Shown here piece after piece: positions 9,606 to 21,822 of a stretch of 64,000 nt of DNA (position 1 is its first letter; each line of letters starts with the position of its first letter). This DNA comes from Odiellus spinosus. Its lineage: Eukaryota; Arthropoda; Arachnida; Opiliones; Phalangiidae. The notes beneath the pieces were generated by a model. It saw only the letters and a program-made list of their open reading frames with translations, was not told the origin of the DNA and did not search any database. The stretch covers positions 11,843,726-11,907,725 of the forward strand of contig OY987232.1 of assembly GCA_963920705.1 (NCBI GenBank), written 5' to 3'. The translations under genes were made by a program, and so were the position numbers.

Positions 9606-10629
9606 CAAGTTCCTTAAACCTCAACCGGGACCATGATAGCTAAATGACAGTGTAATATAGTCGAAACGAAAAGGTAACGGAGTTTTTTCGGAATTAAAAA
9701 TTTCAACTTTTTATTGGGAAGACCAGTTGTGCGCGAATAGAAAATGTGAATGGGCACAGGTTAAAATTCAACGAGTAAAAATTATTGCCCGAATGAGATA
9801 CGACAAGTAACCACATTGGATGGACTTCTAGAAAGATTGTGGTTAACCGATTTAAGAAATCAAAACAACGACACGTGAGAAGCCCAGCGCTATAAGTGGA
9901 TTTGAAGTCGTGCATGTGGTATAAAAACAATTTTGCGAATTCGGAGTTTCGCGCTAAGCCTCGGCCAGTGGAGCTTTAATTCTTCGCCTTTACTCTTTGC
10001 TTCATCGAACCTTCATCACCCCCTCCAACCCGTCTCCGATGTAGCAGTAAGTGGACTTTTAATTGCTTTTGTATTATGTATTTTTAAGGGTTACTGTATC
10101 AATTACTACATATAAGAGGTACCATATTCATCCATCCTTCGGGAAGTAAACGGTGGGAGTACCCGAGGTTTTCAAGGGCTCAGAAATTGAGTCTTGTAGA
10201 AGGGGAAACCGATTAAAAAATAGCGTTCTATAACACTTCATAAAACTTCATAAATTTTAAAAATTGCTTATCTGTCTAAGAATACGCATTGACCGTACTA
10301 ATTAAGTTTCCTTGACTATATTATTTTAATTAATGAATCTTGAAGAGGGGGAAAAATAACTTTCAATCATAATTGTGTGACAAAATTCGAATGAATAATG
10401 GTAGAAAACTAATTGTCAGAAAAACTCTGATAAAATGTGGACACGATGGCGAAGTTATAATAGTGGGAAAAATATAAAAAATAAGGGCGTAACGTACTAA
10501 ACCTCCTGATAGTAATTGCGGAAAAATTTGTGATGATATAATCGTGGCAACAAAATATGCGACACTTCTTATTTGGTAGTAACTTCGCTTTCCTAAAAAA
10601 TGTGTTTAAAATTGAAGTTTTCAATTTTT
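9606..10629. other. Low-copy AT-rich DNA, no gene seen
   Basis: Only short open frames (60-76 codons) occur, without splice-site support or recognisable protein features. No repeat of note was found. Confidence 0.5.
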
Positions 10630-10998
10630 CACAAAAGTAAAATTTTGACTTTAAACCTAAATATCTTTAAAATAATAAAGATAAAAGAATCAAAAAGTAG
10701 TCAAATCATACGTACAAATGTTTTGAATAAAATGCCACATTTCGCTGCCCAATCGGTTTGCTAGTTCTACAAAACGGTAGGATGAAAGGGAGTCATGTAA
10801 GGCCAAATCTTTATTGACTTTGGATAATTATAACTAATGATCCCGATATTTCATAAGAAAAAAATCTATCACCAATACATTAAGCAGACATTTTTCTATA
10901 ATATTTGAAAGCATGGTATTTCTAACTATAATTATCTGCATAAAAAGTTGATGTAACCAAAGCACAAAAACGTCGTTTTAAGGGAAGAAGAGCCTTAA
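10630..10998 (+). repeat. Dispersed repeat G, copy 1
   Basis: About 370 bp shared with 37439-37754 (same strand) and 22276-22472 (opposite strand). Diagnostic strings are CAATCGGTTTGCTAGTTCTA, AAAGGGAGTCATGTAAGGCC and CATTAAGCAGACATTTTTCT. The right end is GAAGAAGAGCCTTAA in copies 1 and 3. No terminal inverted repeats were found and the class is unknown. Confidence 0.88.
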
Positions 10999-11165
10999 AC
11001 AAGTACTATACTAAAACGTTGGTATATTAAAAATATAAAGCGTAAAAATATACATCATGAGAGTTGATTAGAAACAAAAAAAAAATAAGTTAGTAAACAA
11101 AGCGCATAATTTTAGAATATAAAAAACTTATTTTTGCTGTTAAAAAGTGTTTTTATACGCAAACG

Positions 11166-11504
11166 CAGAAGCCGATGAAACCCTCCTTTGAGGTCTATTA
11201 CTCCCTGGTCTTGTCTACCCCTCTCTGTATGGGTTAGTTTCAAAAAGCGCGATTCGTACGCCTCCTAACGGTAGATATTTTCGGAGCGGGAGTTCGTCGA
11301 GCGAATATCTCTAGCAGCCTTGGAGTTCGTCAAAAAAAAACGTCGTCGTTTGTGGAGAGAGAGAATTTCCAATTTTCCGTAGACAGGGGGCATGAAGTAG
11401 GACCCCTCCGATCTCGTAAAATTGGGAATTTTACCCATACAGAGAGGAGCGCTATATCGAACATGAGAGTAGTAAACTTCAAAGGAGGGTTTCATCTACT
11501 TCTG
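11166..11504 (+). mobile_element. MITE-A copy 2, mixed ends, no target duplication
   Basis: A 339-bp MITE-A. The left end is the GCC type (CAGAAGCCGATG) but the right end is the TAG type (CATCTACTTCTG). Flanks are GCAAACG on the left and CTGAAAG on the right, so no target duplication remains. This contrasts with copies whose two ends match. Confidence 0.88.
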
Positions 11505-12536
11505 CTGAAAGTATTTAATCCAAATTAGTCATGAATTATTCTAAATTATAAAGAGGGAAAATTATATACCTTTATTTTTCCCTTTATTTTTTTAAGTTGC
11601 TTAAAATTGTGTCAACCAAGGGTTGTGGAAGTTTTAATAAGGGTTTCAAAAGTACGATTAAATTGTGAGAAGCTTATTTTATTATACTGCCGATTTAGCA
11701 GCCAGATGGAGAATTTCCCTAGTCTTACATGACTACATCTTTAAACGATACGGAAACACCTTGTACATTTTTTCGTAGTCTTAACTCGCCATTTACTAGG
11801 TTTTCCGCGAGCGCAAGAAAAAAACGAGTGTACACCTAGTGGCAAAGGCTAAAGCGATTTCTCATCCACCCACCTAACACCCTCGAAAACCTTCTTTCCC
11901 TTATCCACGAGCTTCCTTTCTTCTAAGTTAAAGATGTTTAAAATCTGGATGGATGGAAGAAATGGAGAAGGTAAAAAATAGTAGGGGGTTTATTTCGAAA
12001 CGGACATAAATTGCAGCTCATACAGAAGTAGGCTTCGCTTAAAAATCTTTATAGTAGAAGGAAAACTACGTTAACACTCTACTCATACTCTTGTCTGAAT
12101 CTGACTATAGGGTAGTAAGAAATAAGAAGGAATCTCGGGGAGGGTATAAAAAAAGAAAATGTTTTAGGATCTGTTCTTTTTAATGGCAAAATGCAATAAC
12201 TAAATTGTTAAAAAAAAACGTGAATTTAATAATTCCAAAGAACAAGGTAGGAACGCTTTAAGACATACGAGGTCTTCGCTTCTAAATGGTGACGCGAGAT
12301 TGTTCGCAAACAATTCGGCTTAGTGTATGGAATGTGTTCTCCAAAAATAATACAAAATAAAAGAAAATAAAACGAAGCTTTGAGAAATGTAGAGGGAGAA
12401 ATGTCCATCTTAAAATTTGTTTGAAAGAAATTAAAGGGAAAATGTTTTACATTTATGTACTGGAATTTTACCTATATTATGTAGTTTGTAGTTTTCTTGT
12501 TTTACGTTGCATTTAAAAGCAGAGTAACAGGTTTCA
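11505..12536. other. Low-copy AT-rich DNA, no gene seen
   Basis: No supported exon or repeat. A 60-codon minus-strand frame at 12226-12408 has no recognisable features. Confidence 0.5.
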
Positions 12537-12543
12537 ATTTTAG

Positions 12544-12880
12544 CAGAAGCCGATGAAACCCTCCTTTGAAGTCTATTACTCCCGGGTTTTGCTTACCCCT
12601 CTCTGTATGGGTTAGTTTCAAAAAGCGCGATTCGTACGCCTCCTAACGGTAGATATTTTCGGAGCGGGAGTTCGTCGAGCGAATATCTCTAGCAGCCTTG
12701 GAGTTCGTCAAAAAAACGTCGTCGTTTGTGGAGAGAGAGAATTTCCAATTTTCCGTAGACAGGGGGTATGAAGTAGGACCCCTCCAATCTCATAAAATTG
12801 GGAATTTTACCCATAAAGAGAGGAGCGCTATATGGAACATTACAGTAGTAGACTTCAAAGTAGGGTTTCATCGGCTTCTG
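12544..12880 (+). mobile_element. MITE-A copy 3 (duplication ATTTTAG)
   Basis: A 337-bp element with both ends of the GCC type. The 7-bp target duplication ATTTTAG lies at 12537-12543 and 12881-12887. Confidence 0.9.
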
Positions 12881-13172
12881 ATTTTAGCTAAAATCTTTTT
12901 CGAATAGCTAGTATAATCGAAATTTAATGAATCAGAACTCTACGATTTTTTTACTCCTTTTCAAAGTGACACAGTCAACACTTTTTGGAAAATATATTTT
13001 TCATACTAAATATACCTAAATATATATAACTTTCATGACGTAGAAAGTTTCTGTGACTCATTTAACGATCTATTTCGAATTATAATGGTAAGGTTTTCTG
13101 TATTATCTACTTCTAGAACGAAAAAGCTAGACTTAAATGTGGGCTCTATTATAGCAACGGGATCATAGTACA

Positions 13173-13724
13173 GTTAAAAACACGCTAGCTCCTCTGCTTT
13201 TACAAAAAACAAAAACCTCCAGATTGCTTTTGCCAAAAACACTCTTCTCTTTTACAAAAACATTCAGCCCATAAAAGTTTTGAAATCAAATTATTGGCAA
13301 GGTCTTTATATTTTAAACAAATTTATGACGTCATTTCCGTGAACAATTAAAGAAGATTCAAGCTGCGAAATTCTATTAAAATTTTCAAAATTCCAACAAC
13401 AAAAAAATGATTCTGAACTTTCACAGAAAATTTGTAGCTTGTCCAGCTTTTTAATATGCTTTTGATGGACGAGGTATAAAAATTTTCTGTGAAAGTTCAG
13501 GATCACTTTTTTGTTGGAATTTTGAAGATTTTAATAGAATTTTGCTGCTAGTTTCTTCTTTAATTGTTCACGGAAATGACGTCATAAATTTGTTTAAAAT
13601 AAAAAGGCCTTGTCCATAATTTGATTTCAATACTTTTTGGGGGCTGAATATTTTTGTAAAAAAGAAGAAATCTGGAGGTTTTTTTTTTTTTTATTAAAAG
13701 CAGAGGAGCTTGCGTGTTTGTAAC
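13173..13724. mobile_element. Foldback palindrome E (552 bp)
   Basis: Two arms of about 250 bp are inverted copies of each other around a short centre near 13440-13480. Matching pairs are GCTCCTCTGC with GCAGAGGAGC, and TTTATGACGTCATTTCCGTG with CACGGAAATGACGTCATAAA. Arm identity is high but imperfect, with small indels. No clear target duplication was found. A transcript would fold into a long hairpin. It is likely a foldback element or a MITE with very long inverted repeats. Confidence 0.88.
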
Positions 13725-14205
13725 CGTAATGTTTTTGGTCAGATATCAACTATTCGAACCTAGGAGACCCTAATTCAGACCGGGGTGGTTTTATTTCGGA
13801 CCAAGAGGGGGTTCTATTTCGGAACGGGGTTTCAATACGGCATACTGGCTACAAAAATGCCAATAATAGTTATATGTTGAATTTTATCATGAAATTTTTC
13901 CGAAAATGCTACTGAAATAATATTTTACTGCTTGAGAGATCATGGTCCGTGTGACTTTAACTATTGGCCATGCAATTGGAAGTTTTCTTCTAGATCTTTT
14001 GTATCTCAATATATTTTTTAGAAACTATCTGTTAAGTTTAAAGGATTCTAGTTGAATACTGTTCTTTATTATCTTTGCGTCATATTAAAAGTGAGTCGAT
14101 CTACATTTTACACGTAGTTCACGGGTCAACTCGAAGGTATTTCGAAGCTTTTATTATGGCTACCAGGCAATAGCGTAGAAAAGGAGCTGAGCTAAGTGGT
14201 GTCCT
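13725..14205. other. Low-copy DNA with a small degenerate tandem array
   Basis: At about 13768-13850, three loose units of about 25 bp contain TTCGGACC, TTTCGGAAC or TTCAGACC followed by GGGG. They resemble the short-word arrays that bound the elements described at 14206, 20688, 27792 and 31452. No gene is seen. Confidence 0.45.
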
Positions 14206-14522
14206 CCCAATGGACCGACAATTCCATTCGACAGACTCGAATACCGCCAAACAGATAAAAGAATCTAGCCCGAAGGCGCTTTTCCCAATGGACCGAAAAC
14301 CGCCAAACGGATGAAAGAAACTATGTATTGTTGGGTTAGGTTAGGTGCGGGTTTTTGTCGATCCATTGGGGCGGTCGGTCGATTGCGACTGTCGGTCCAA
14401 TGGACTTACAGCAAGTTTCCAGTCCCAATGGACCGACAAAAAACCCGCACGAAGTGAGAGTTTTTGTCGGTCCATTGGGACGGTCGGTCGATTGGGACTA
14501 TCGGTCCAACGGACCTACAGCG
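14206..14522. repeat. Word-array element d (CCCAATGGACCGAC words)
   Basis: The left part carries CCCAATGGACCGA words (14206, 14284). The right part carries the inverse words GTCGGTCCATTGGGA in several copies (about 14357-14515), including a clear inverted repeat of GTGCGGGTTTTTGTCG at 14346 against 14438-14453. Between the word arrays lies GGGTTAGGTTAGG (about 14333-14345). The layout matches elements a, b and c. No protein or known transposon type is recognised. Confidence 0.6.
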
Positions 14523-16470
14523 AAATGAGTTGAATTAATTATTTAGAATAAAAAAAAAAAGTTAAAGGAATGGTGCGGTGTTAAAATATTTTTGCTGCAA
14601 ACCCTTTAGTTAAACTCAAAACCAATTTTTCAAGTGTTAAAAAAATTTAAAATTAAGTATATTTTTAAATAAACAATTAAAACAAATTACATTGAGGGCA
14701 CATAGGCGCCCGTATGAAGCTTTCCTGTAAAGCAAGAGCGCATTCGATACGTCACTTCAAGGTTTTTATTTCGGCAATAATCTGATTGGCCAAAGTAACT
14801 TGGCTCAGCTTTTACTCAATGGTAAAGTTGACTACTACGCGCTTGAACGTTAAATCGACGACAGGTTATAACGGCAGTGCTCGCCAGTCTAACGAACGGG
14901 ACGCCGACTGAAGGAGCATCTAACCTCGGTAAGCCGTAGCCTAGGCCTAATTCCGTCGGCGATTCGGACTCTCGGAGAGTATCGTCATGCCGCGAATAGA
15001 TCCGTTTGAAGTTGAACCAGTGTACCGTATAAAAACTTAGTCCAAACCGAGAACTAAAATTTTTGCATTCTTTTATAATACAACTTGGCATTTTGAACTT
15101 TCTTTAAAACAACACCGATTAAAAAACGAAGAATTCTAGACTTTACTGTCTCAGACTCTCTCCCCTCGGAGTCTCATTTCATTGGTTTATAAGTTATTTC
15201 TATTGGCCTATCAGGTTGCTAGCCTGGCCAAGCACGACAGAGAAGTTTAGAATTAGGGGCAAAAGGGCCACGTTCATACTAAATTTATTTTTAACTATAA
15301 AATTATTATTATTATTAAAAATTAATTTTGAGTTATAAATTTCTGTTGCCAAGAGTGCTATTGACCCTTAGAGGCAAAAAAACTTTATGGGTGAACCATT
15401 CCTTTAAGTTTATTTCCGCACCCACTATCTTCTATGGCAGAGGTCGAAGGTATTTTGACCCCTCAGGGGCGTCGGAAGCGGGGGGGCAGGATGGGCTGAA
15501 GCGCCCTCGACCGTCGAACCTGGGGGCGGGGGGTAGGCTGAGCCCACTCGGATTTCAAGTCCGAATCTATAACATTGATTTTAGGAAAAACACATAAATC
15601 TTAGAAAAAGTCACAAATTAATGTAGAGATCATCAATATCTTTAGGTTTGGACAAAATTTATATTAATAAGGATATAAATCGGTTAAACTAACAATGTTT
15701 CAATTTTGTGACACAAATAAAGTTTCTGAAAAAGTGATGGTTTATTGCAGATTACAAAAAATCATTTTAGATCGTATTGTTTTATTTTTAGTATTATTTA
15801 CTATCAACTTTACGCTCATTCCCTGAAATAGAGGTTGAAGCCCGAAGGGACAAAAGCATCAGGGAGGGTCCGAGAGGTGGTGCGAGCAGTTAACTGTGGG
15901 AGAATGTGCCGCACCCTATGTATATGGTTTTTACGAGGACAGTAGACGGGCGCACTGGCTAATGGCGCTACGATTGCTTCTGTCGTGAAGAGAATATACA
16001 TCGGCCCTTGGTAGTTTAGTACCTTAGTTTATAAGAAGCTCGCAATTTTAGAATCCTCTTTTCTCTTTACTCTCTTGGAAAGGTCTTCAGTGTTCATTCA
16101 TCACCTTTAAAAAATATTCCAAGGCCACTGGTTAATTCATCCCCGTCCCACCCCCACATATTTCCTAAAAGCCCCTAGTCTCCTCATACATACAGGGTGG
16201 TAACCGTTCACGTACAAATTTATGAACTAGAACAAACTCCACTTCGAAATGGCAGAACGGAATAGCGATTTACAAAATGGACAATAAAAGTTCTATTTTT
16301 CAGAAGGTTTTGTTCTTTACACAAATACGTTTTTTTATCGGTGTCTTTCTTATTTTAATAGGGTAGAACTCTTCAGCTCTATATTTTGTACTATTATTAT
16401 AAAATGAATCCCATAATTCTCTTCTAGATAATTTGTTATTGGTTAACTATTTAGTTCGGGAATATGATCG
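14523..16470. other. Low-copy DNA, no gene supported
   Basis: Holds a CpG-richer stretch (about 14800-15010) with ATTGGCCAA near 14785, and a G-rich stretch at 15460-15545. The latter shares GGGGTAGGCTGAG with about 8130. Open frames here (up to 91 codons) have no recognisable domain and no convincing splice structure. Promoter function is possible but not supported. Confidence 0.4.
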
Positions 16471-16477
16471 ACTTAAT

Positions 16478-16812
16478 AGCCGATGAAACCCTCCTTTGAA
16501 GTCTACTACTCCAATGTTCCATATAGCGCTCCTCTCTGTATGGGTAAAATTCGCCATTTTACGAGTTACAAGGGGTCCTACTTCATACCCCCCCTGTCTA
16601 CGCAAAATTGGAAATTCTCTCTCTCCACAAACGACGACGTTTCTTGGACGAACTCCAAGGCTGCTAGAGATATTCGCTCGACGAACTCCCGCTCCGAAAA
16701 CATCTACCGTTAGGAGGCGTACGAATCGCCCCTTTTGAGAATAACCCATACAGAGAGGGGTAGACAAGACCTGGGAGTAATAGACTTCAAAGGAGGGTTT
16801 CATCGGCTTCTG
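16478..16812 (-). mobile_element. MITE-A copy 4, left end slightly deleted
   Basis: This copy is in opposite orientation to copies 1-3. The right end is intact (CATCGGCTTCTG), followed by TTAATAA. The left end reads ACTTAATAGCCGATG, as if the last bases of a TTAATAA duplication and the first bases of the element (CAGA) had been lost together. The overlapping frames of 76-118 codons are shadows. Confidence 0.85.
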
Positions 16813-17485
16813 TTAATAATCATGGTGAAATTTAACTTTATTCAAACATAAAGGAAGAATGAAAAGGAAAGTTGTCTTTTTAATTTCATTTTTATATAAA
16901 ACTGAATAATCCCGAAACACTGAGAGTGGGCGATGATTAGTTCTCACCATCACGAATTCGTTTTTTATTTGAATTTTTAATAGTTAGCGTCTAATGCCCT
17001 CTTCAGACGAGGCATAATTAACCCAAGTTAACTATATATTTAAAGTTTTTTAGGAATTGCTTGGCTTAGTCATTCGCGACTTCATGTTTCTTGGTTTAAA
17101 AATAATTTAATATATATAGAAGTTCTGGCAATATTGATTAACCGAGCGGTTAAAGCCATACCATTATTATACATGTATATCAAAAATAATCCAAGTTTCT
17201 ATGGGCTTGACCATCTTGTTAGTTTTATAAAGTTTTTGAGAATTAGGTCTTGTGGTTTAACCATTCGCGTACTTGTTTTTCGTGACATGTTATGTCTCAA
17301 ATGATTTAATGAGATTATGGCGTTGTGTTAGCTTGTTAATTCGTATCAATAACCAATAGGGTTATGCAGCGTTACGCGTGGACGGTACTCAAAAGGAAAT
17401 AAAATAGAGTAAATTATACTACAATCAAGTACAATATGGCAGCCTACACCTCCTAGTAAATTGTTAACTTTTACGGGTAATAATA
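16813..17485. other. Low-copy AT-rich DNA with a diverged duplicated segment
   Basis: Two related stretches at about 17040-17095 and 17215-17285 share an AAAGTTTTT start and CCATTCGCG or TCATTCGCG further in. The second is preceded by CTATGGGCTTGACCATCTTG, also found near 5963. No gene is seen. Confidence 0.45.
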
Positions 17486-17638
17486 ACTCGATCCTCGTTA
17501 CCCGCCCTTTAACTCGATCCTCGTTACCCGCCCTTTAACTCGATCCTCGTTACCCGCCCTTTAACTCGATCCTCGTTACCCGCCCTTTAACTCGATCCTC
17601 GTTACCCGCCCTTTAACTCGATCCTCGTTACCCGCCCC
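17486..17638 (+). repeat. 26-bp minisatellite (about 6 units)
   Basis: The unit starts CTCGATCCTCGTTACCCG and closes CCCTTTAA, with a 26-bp period and nearly perfect copies. The last unit ends CCCCTTTT. It is far more GC-rich than its surroundings. Confidence 0.96.
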
Positions 17639-18187
17639 TTTTCATAACCCCTTCGTCTTGGCTCTTTTCACAAACACTTTGCCTGACTACCGAAATTTCG
17701 TTATTTCCAACGGCGGTGGTGCCGGCAGCGGCGAACCATCGAATGTAATAGCTACACTTTTGGTGTTACGAAAAAGCAAAGAGCAAATATTTTGCAACTT
17801 TATAGTATCATGTCAATTTTTTCATAGCCTCTAATGTCATTGCGGGCATATCCAGAAAACTTGAGCTTGGTGTTCAGTGTTAACTAGTCTCTGGTTCAAA
17901 TATTCTCTAATTTAATACTTATACAATTAACTTTATTTTGAAAATCACCGGTAGATGTCGCGAGAATATCTGTCTCAGTTATATTGGATTAATCGACGAA
18001 TACTAGTTTCTATCGATGCTCAAACGAAATACAGTATGTTTTAATAGCAAAGGTATTGGTGCCATCTATGATTACCGGAGTCCAAGTCCGAATTTAAAAG
18101 GACTTATTTCCAGATATACACGAATAAATTCTTCTGAAGTAAAACCGTTTTCTTTGCTAAGTTTATCCTAAAAATAAGCAGGTCCTT
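17639..18187. other. Low-copy DNA, no gene seen
   Basis: Includes a short GC-rich stretch at about 17705-17735 (GGCGGTGGTGCCGGCAGCGG). No exon or repeat could be supported. Confidence 0.45.
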
Positions 18188-18194
18188 GTAATAT

Positions 18195-18533
18195 CAGAAG
18201 CCGATAAAACCCTCCTTTGAAGTCTACTACTCTAATGTTCCAAATAGCGCTCCTCTCTGTATGGGTAAAATTCACAATTTTACGAGATCGATGAGGTCCT
18301 ACTTCATATCCCCCCTGTCTACGCAAAATTGGAAATTCTCTCTCTCCACAAACGACGACGTTTTTTTGACAAACTCCAAGGCTGCTAGAGATATTCGCTC
18401 GACGAACTCTCTCTCCGAAAATATCTACCATTAGGAGGCGTACGAATCGCGCTTTTTGAAACTAACCCATACAGAGAGGGATAGACAAGACCAGGGAGTA
18501 ATAGACTTCAAATGAGGGTTTCATCTGCTTCTT
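18195..18533 (-). mobile_element. MITE-A copy 5 (duplication GTAATAT)
   Basis: A 339-bp element in inverse orientation. GTAATAT lies at 18188-18194 and 18534-18540. The right end reads CTGCTTCTT, so its last base has changed from G to T. Because of that change the apparent duplication looks 8 bp long. Confidence 0.87.
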
Positions 18534-18540
18534 GTAATAT

Positions 18541-20670
18541 TAAGTAACACGGAATATTTAAATTATTGAAATCACGTAAAATATAGTATCCTTTTCTATA
18601 GATAAAGAATATCTCAAACCACGAGGTACTATTATTCTTCGTAAAAACTACTATAAACGACTGTGTAACCGACACACGACCAACCATCCAGGGTTCAATA
18701 TTAAAGAGAAAAGTGAAGGGAAATCTCTCGAAGGGTTGTTTTGTTCCACAAAAAAGGCAAGAATGAAAGAAAAAAAATATATGAACGCATGCGCGTCGTA
18801 CACCGCCCTATTGTTATCAAATGAAAGCGCGCGCTAGACTGCAGCCACGTCGTAACAACTGGCAGGGTGGGCGAATGGCCGTTCCGAGACGGTTTACGTG
18901 GGTGGTGGTCGACCGTTCGGTCGGTTCGTGAGAGAGAAGAGGCTGTGTGGAACTGTGGCGGGTGCATTTTCTCGGTCACCGCGGGATTTCTCGCGATTAA
19001 TGAGATATTGTCGACGGGGGGTTTAAATTTCGCTTCCTATCCGATATATTCCATAGCTCTGCCTTAGCCTAGTGACGATACAAACTGAGCATAATGCACC
19101 AAACCGCCCCTATCGTCCTACGGACCAGGCTATTGTGCGGTCTATTTTTCTTCATTAAATTACCCCTCCCTATTATAATGCACTGTCGTTGTTCAAGCTC
19201 GCCTCAGCAAGGCGCTGTTTCGAATAGCTCTTTTACACTGTGTGCTCAATTGTTGTAACTCAAATTTATTTAAATTTAAGTATCGATTGCGTGTTGGGAT
19301 ACGGAAAAGACCAGGACTTACGCGGAAGATTTGCTCTATCATTCGGGCATCATTTATTTCCAAATTATAATTTGTAGCTCACTCTCTGCGCTGATATAAT
19401 TATATTAAAAGGGAACTACAATAAAACAATTTGATTCTTAAAATCAATCCAAAACAATAAATGAACGCCGAAATCATTACTAAAGTTTCAGAATTATAAT
19501 TTTCTACCCAATGACATCAAACACGTTCATACACTTGCATTAGAATTGGTAATTTAAATTTAACAACCTACACTACAGTTAACTTTATCATTCAAAGTTT
19601 TGAACTCTCTTAAAATTAACATTTTGAAGTTAAGACATATTTGCGCGGAGTTTTCGATAGATCCATAGCACTGCTGGAAACCTTTTTTTCGTATCCGATT
19701 TATCTGGCAACAACAGAGTTTGATGATGTTCTAACGGCGGGGGTGTAGCGCTAGTAATAATAAATGCCTAGTACCAGTGAGAAGAAGAAGAAAAAGCTAT
19801 TTCCCAGCCGCCGGTCCAAAAATCACTTAAGAATCGTTTTTACGATCTTCCCCGCAATTAATGGGAAGTGAAAAAAGTATAATTTCGAAATGGGGGAAAC
19901 ATTATTTTGAGAGCTTTTATGTAATCGAAGTTTTTTATATCTTCCAGAGTTTCGTTATACGCTTATTTACATTTTAACAATTTCGTGGGAATAAGCAACT
20001 AGGTAATTGTCTTCATTATATAAAAACGATGTTGCTTTGCACCCTCAAAAACATCTGATAGATATTAAAAGTTAATTGTTCGAGTAATCTGACAAATTAA
20101 TATTTTTGAAATTATAATTAGGAATTTTTTTTCACTTTTCCAAAGATTTTTTTATACGAATAAGTTAATTATTCTGGTTTCAAGGCTGTAATCTCATTAA
20201 TTAAAATAGCGTGAAGAAATAGCCAAATGGATTTCAATGTTACATAATAATTAACCTTTAATAATTAGTGTTAGGAAGTGAAATGTAAACTAACATATTG
20301 TAGATTAATACACATCGACAAATTAACTCTGGAAAGAGGCGATAACGAAATTTGCACACGACCGAAAAAATATACTAGCCAATATGTAAGCCAATTCCGC
20401 GTAGAATGGTATAATAGCATAATACCAAATAGTTCTAGCCCAATGTTTTCAAATGCTTAGTTCTTGGCATGTAGCTTTATTCGCGGCTTTATGTTAAAGG
20501 GGTTTACAGGGAGATCGATTACCTTTAACATTTTTCATCATGGGGTTTCACAAACAAATATATGTTATTGTCACCTGAAACCATACATAGTCTCGGGGAC
20601 TCTTACTCTTTCCCTTCTCCTAGAGACCTGCACTCTGGTTTGTAAACACACGCTTCTTTATCACATTTTC
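18541..20670. other. Low-copy DNA with a CpG-rich segment at 18780-19070
   Basis: The stretch from 18780 to 19070 is CpG-dense (GCATGCGCGTCGTAC, GACGGTTTACG, TCGGTTCGTGAGAGAG), unlike the AT-rich DNA around it. It could be an insect promoter with a 5' untranslated exon, but I find no downstream coding exon that would prove this. The rest shows only short frames without features. Confidence 0.35.
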
Positions 20671-20960
20671 TTCATTGGAGTAGCGGCTCTGCCCCATTGG
20701 ACCGAATCGCGTTCGACCGAATTTTCCCATTCGACCGATCCAGCCAAATTGTGCGATTTTTATTTCTATGCATTTTCTCGGGTAGGTCAATTTTTCTGCG
20801 AATATTTGTTTTTTAGATATTCAACAATAACCCTTAAAATACCTATTTGTTCCCAAATATTTAGTATATAAATTCCAACTATGTAATATCACAGTTGGTT
20901 TTAATCGAAAGAAACCAATAAAATAATAGCATTATTGAACGAGTTATTATTGAAACTAAT

Positions 20961-21194
20961 TGTAACCTAACCTAACGTAACCATACTTAACCTAATCTAA
21001 TTTAGTTTTAAAAATTATATAAAATATATTTCAGAAAAACCATCATAAAAATTATTTTAAATTAAACAAATTATAAACCTAATCTAACCTAACCTAACCA
21101 TACTTAACCTAATCTAATTTAATTTTAAAAATTATATAAAATATATTTCAGAAAAACCATAATAAAAATTATTTTAAATTAAACAAATTATAAA
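20961..21194 (+). repeat. 117-bp tandem duplication with CCTAA runs
   Basis: Two units with a 117-bp period (CATACTTAACCTAATCTAA at about 20982 and 21099). Each starts with degenerate CCTAA strings, the complement of the common insect telomere motif TTAGG. It lies inside word-array element b. Confidence 0.9.
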
Positions 21195-21374
21195 CATTTA
21201 CAGACGACGCTAAGGTTTCAATGATCGTAAATCTAGTGCAATGTTCCCGTCTCTAGATTTCACGCTTTCCCAAAGACGAATATCTCCATGGCGCAGCTGT
21301 AAGATATTATTAAAGATTTAATGTGGCTTGTTTTCAAACAAAGTTTAAATTATATATTATGGTAACTTACCTTT

Positions 21375-21446
21375 ACCGACCAGGACTCGAACCAAGATTT
21401 TCTGCGTGACAGACCGACGCATTACCACTAGACTACGGTGAGACGA
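21375..21446 (-). pseudogene. tRNA-Asp(GTC)-like relic
   Basis: Read on the minus strand, TAGTCTAGTGGTAATGCG matches box A, CTGTCAC is an anticodon loop with GTC, and TTGGTTCGAGTCCTGG contains box B. The acceptor stem does not pair well, and the anticodon and T stems have mismatches. No T-run terminator follows. It is either a decayed tRNA gene or the head of a tRNA-derived SINE. Confidence 0.6.
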
Positions 21447-21822
21447 AAACCCCATCGAAATATAACATATTTATTTCAGCTTAGAAAATAATGCTGCATA
21501 TATAAAGTAAAAATATTTTTTCAATCGAATGGGATAATATTCCCATTCAATCGAAACCCGCCGTTGGGCTAGATTTTTAATATATTAGCTAGAATTTTTC
21601 GGCCGAATGAGATTCGGTCCACTGCGATTCGGTCGAATGGGTAGATCCCGGAGTGGCATGTCTTTTTTTCTTGTTCTCACCTTTTACAACGTCGTCGCGG
21701 CAGCTTCCCACCCCCTCCAGTAAACTAACCCAGGGTTTTTAAAGAGACAGTTTTAGCAGACTCTACCAAGCCACGTGGCTATTTGGATTTGACTTCCAGA
21801 GTGCGTGATCGAGGAGGCTATG

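Larger units (their letters stand above)
20688..21651. mobile_element. Word-array element b (CCATTCGACCGA words)
   Basis: The left end carries CCCATTGGACCGAATCGC, TTCGACCGAAT and CCCATTCGACCGAT (20693-20740). The right end carries the inverse words GATTCGGTCC, GCGATTCGGTCGAATGGG (about 21611-21643). The interior holds two 117-bp copies with CCTAACCTAA strings, a tRNA-Asp-like relic on the minus strand, and a small palindrome near 21525-21550 (CGAATGGGA against TCCCATTCAATCG). A 135-codon frame that overlaps the left end (20464-20871) has no family resemblance and is not called. Confidence 0.55.

Noticed and set aside
17139..17160. Box-A-like TAACCGAGCGGTTAAAGCC suggesting a tRNA gene
   Set aside because: No box B or pairing arms follow within the required distance.
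18867..19067. 66-codon frame in the CpG-rich segment
   Set aside because: The frame is short and the high CpG content explains the lack of stops. The segment may be regulatory but coding is not supported.
20464..20871. 135-codon plus-strand frame as a gene
   Set aside because: It runs from low-copy DNA into the word array of element b, has no recognisable domain, and its composition matches local AT bias.
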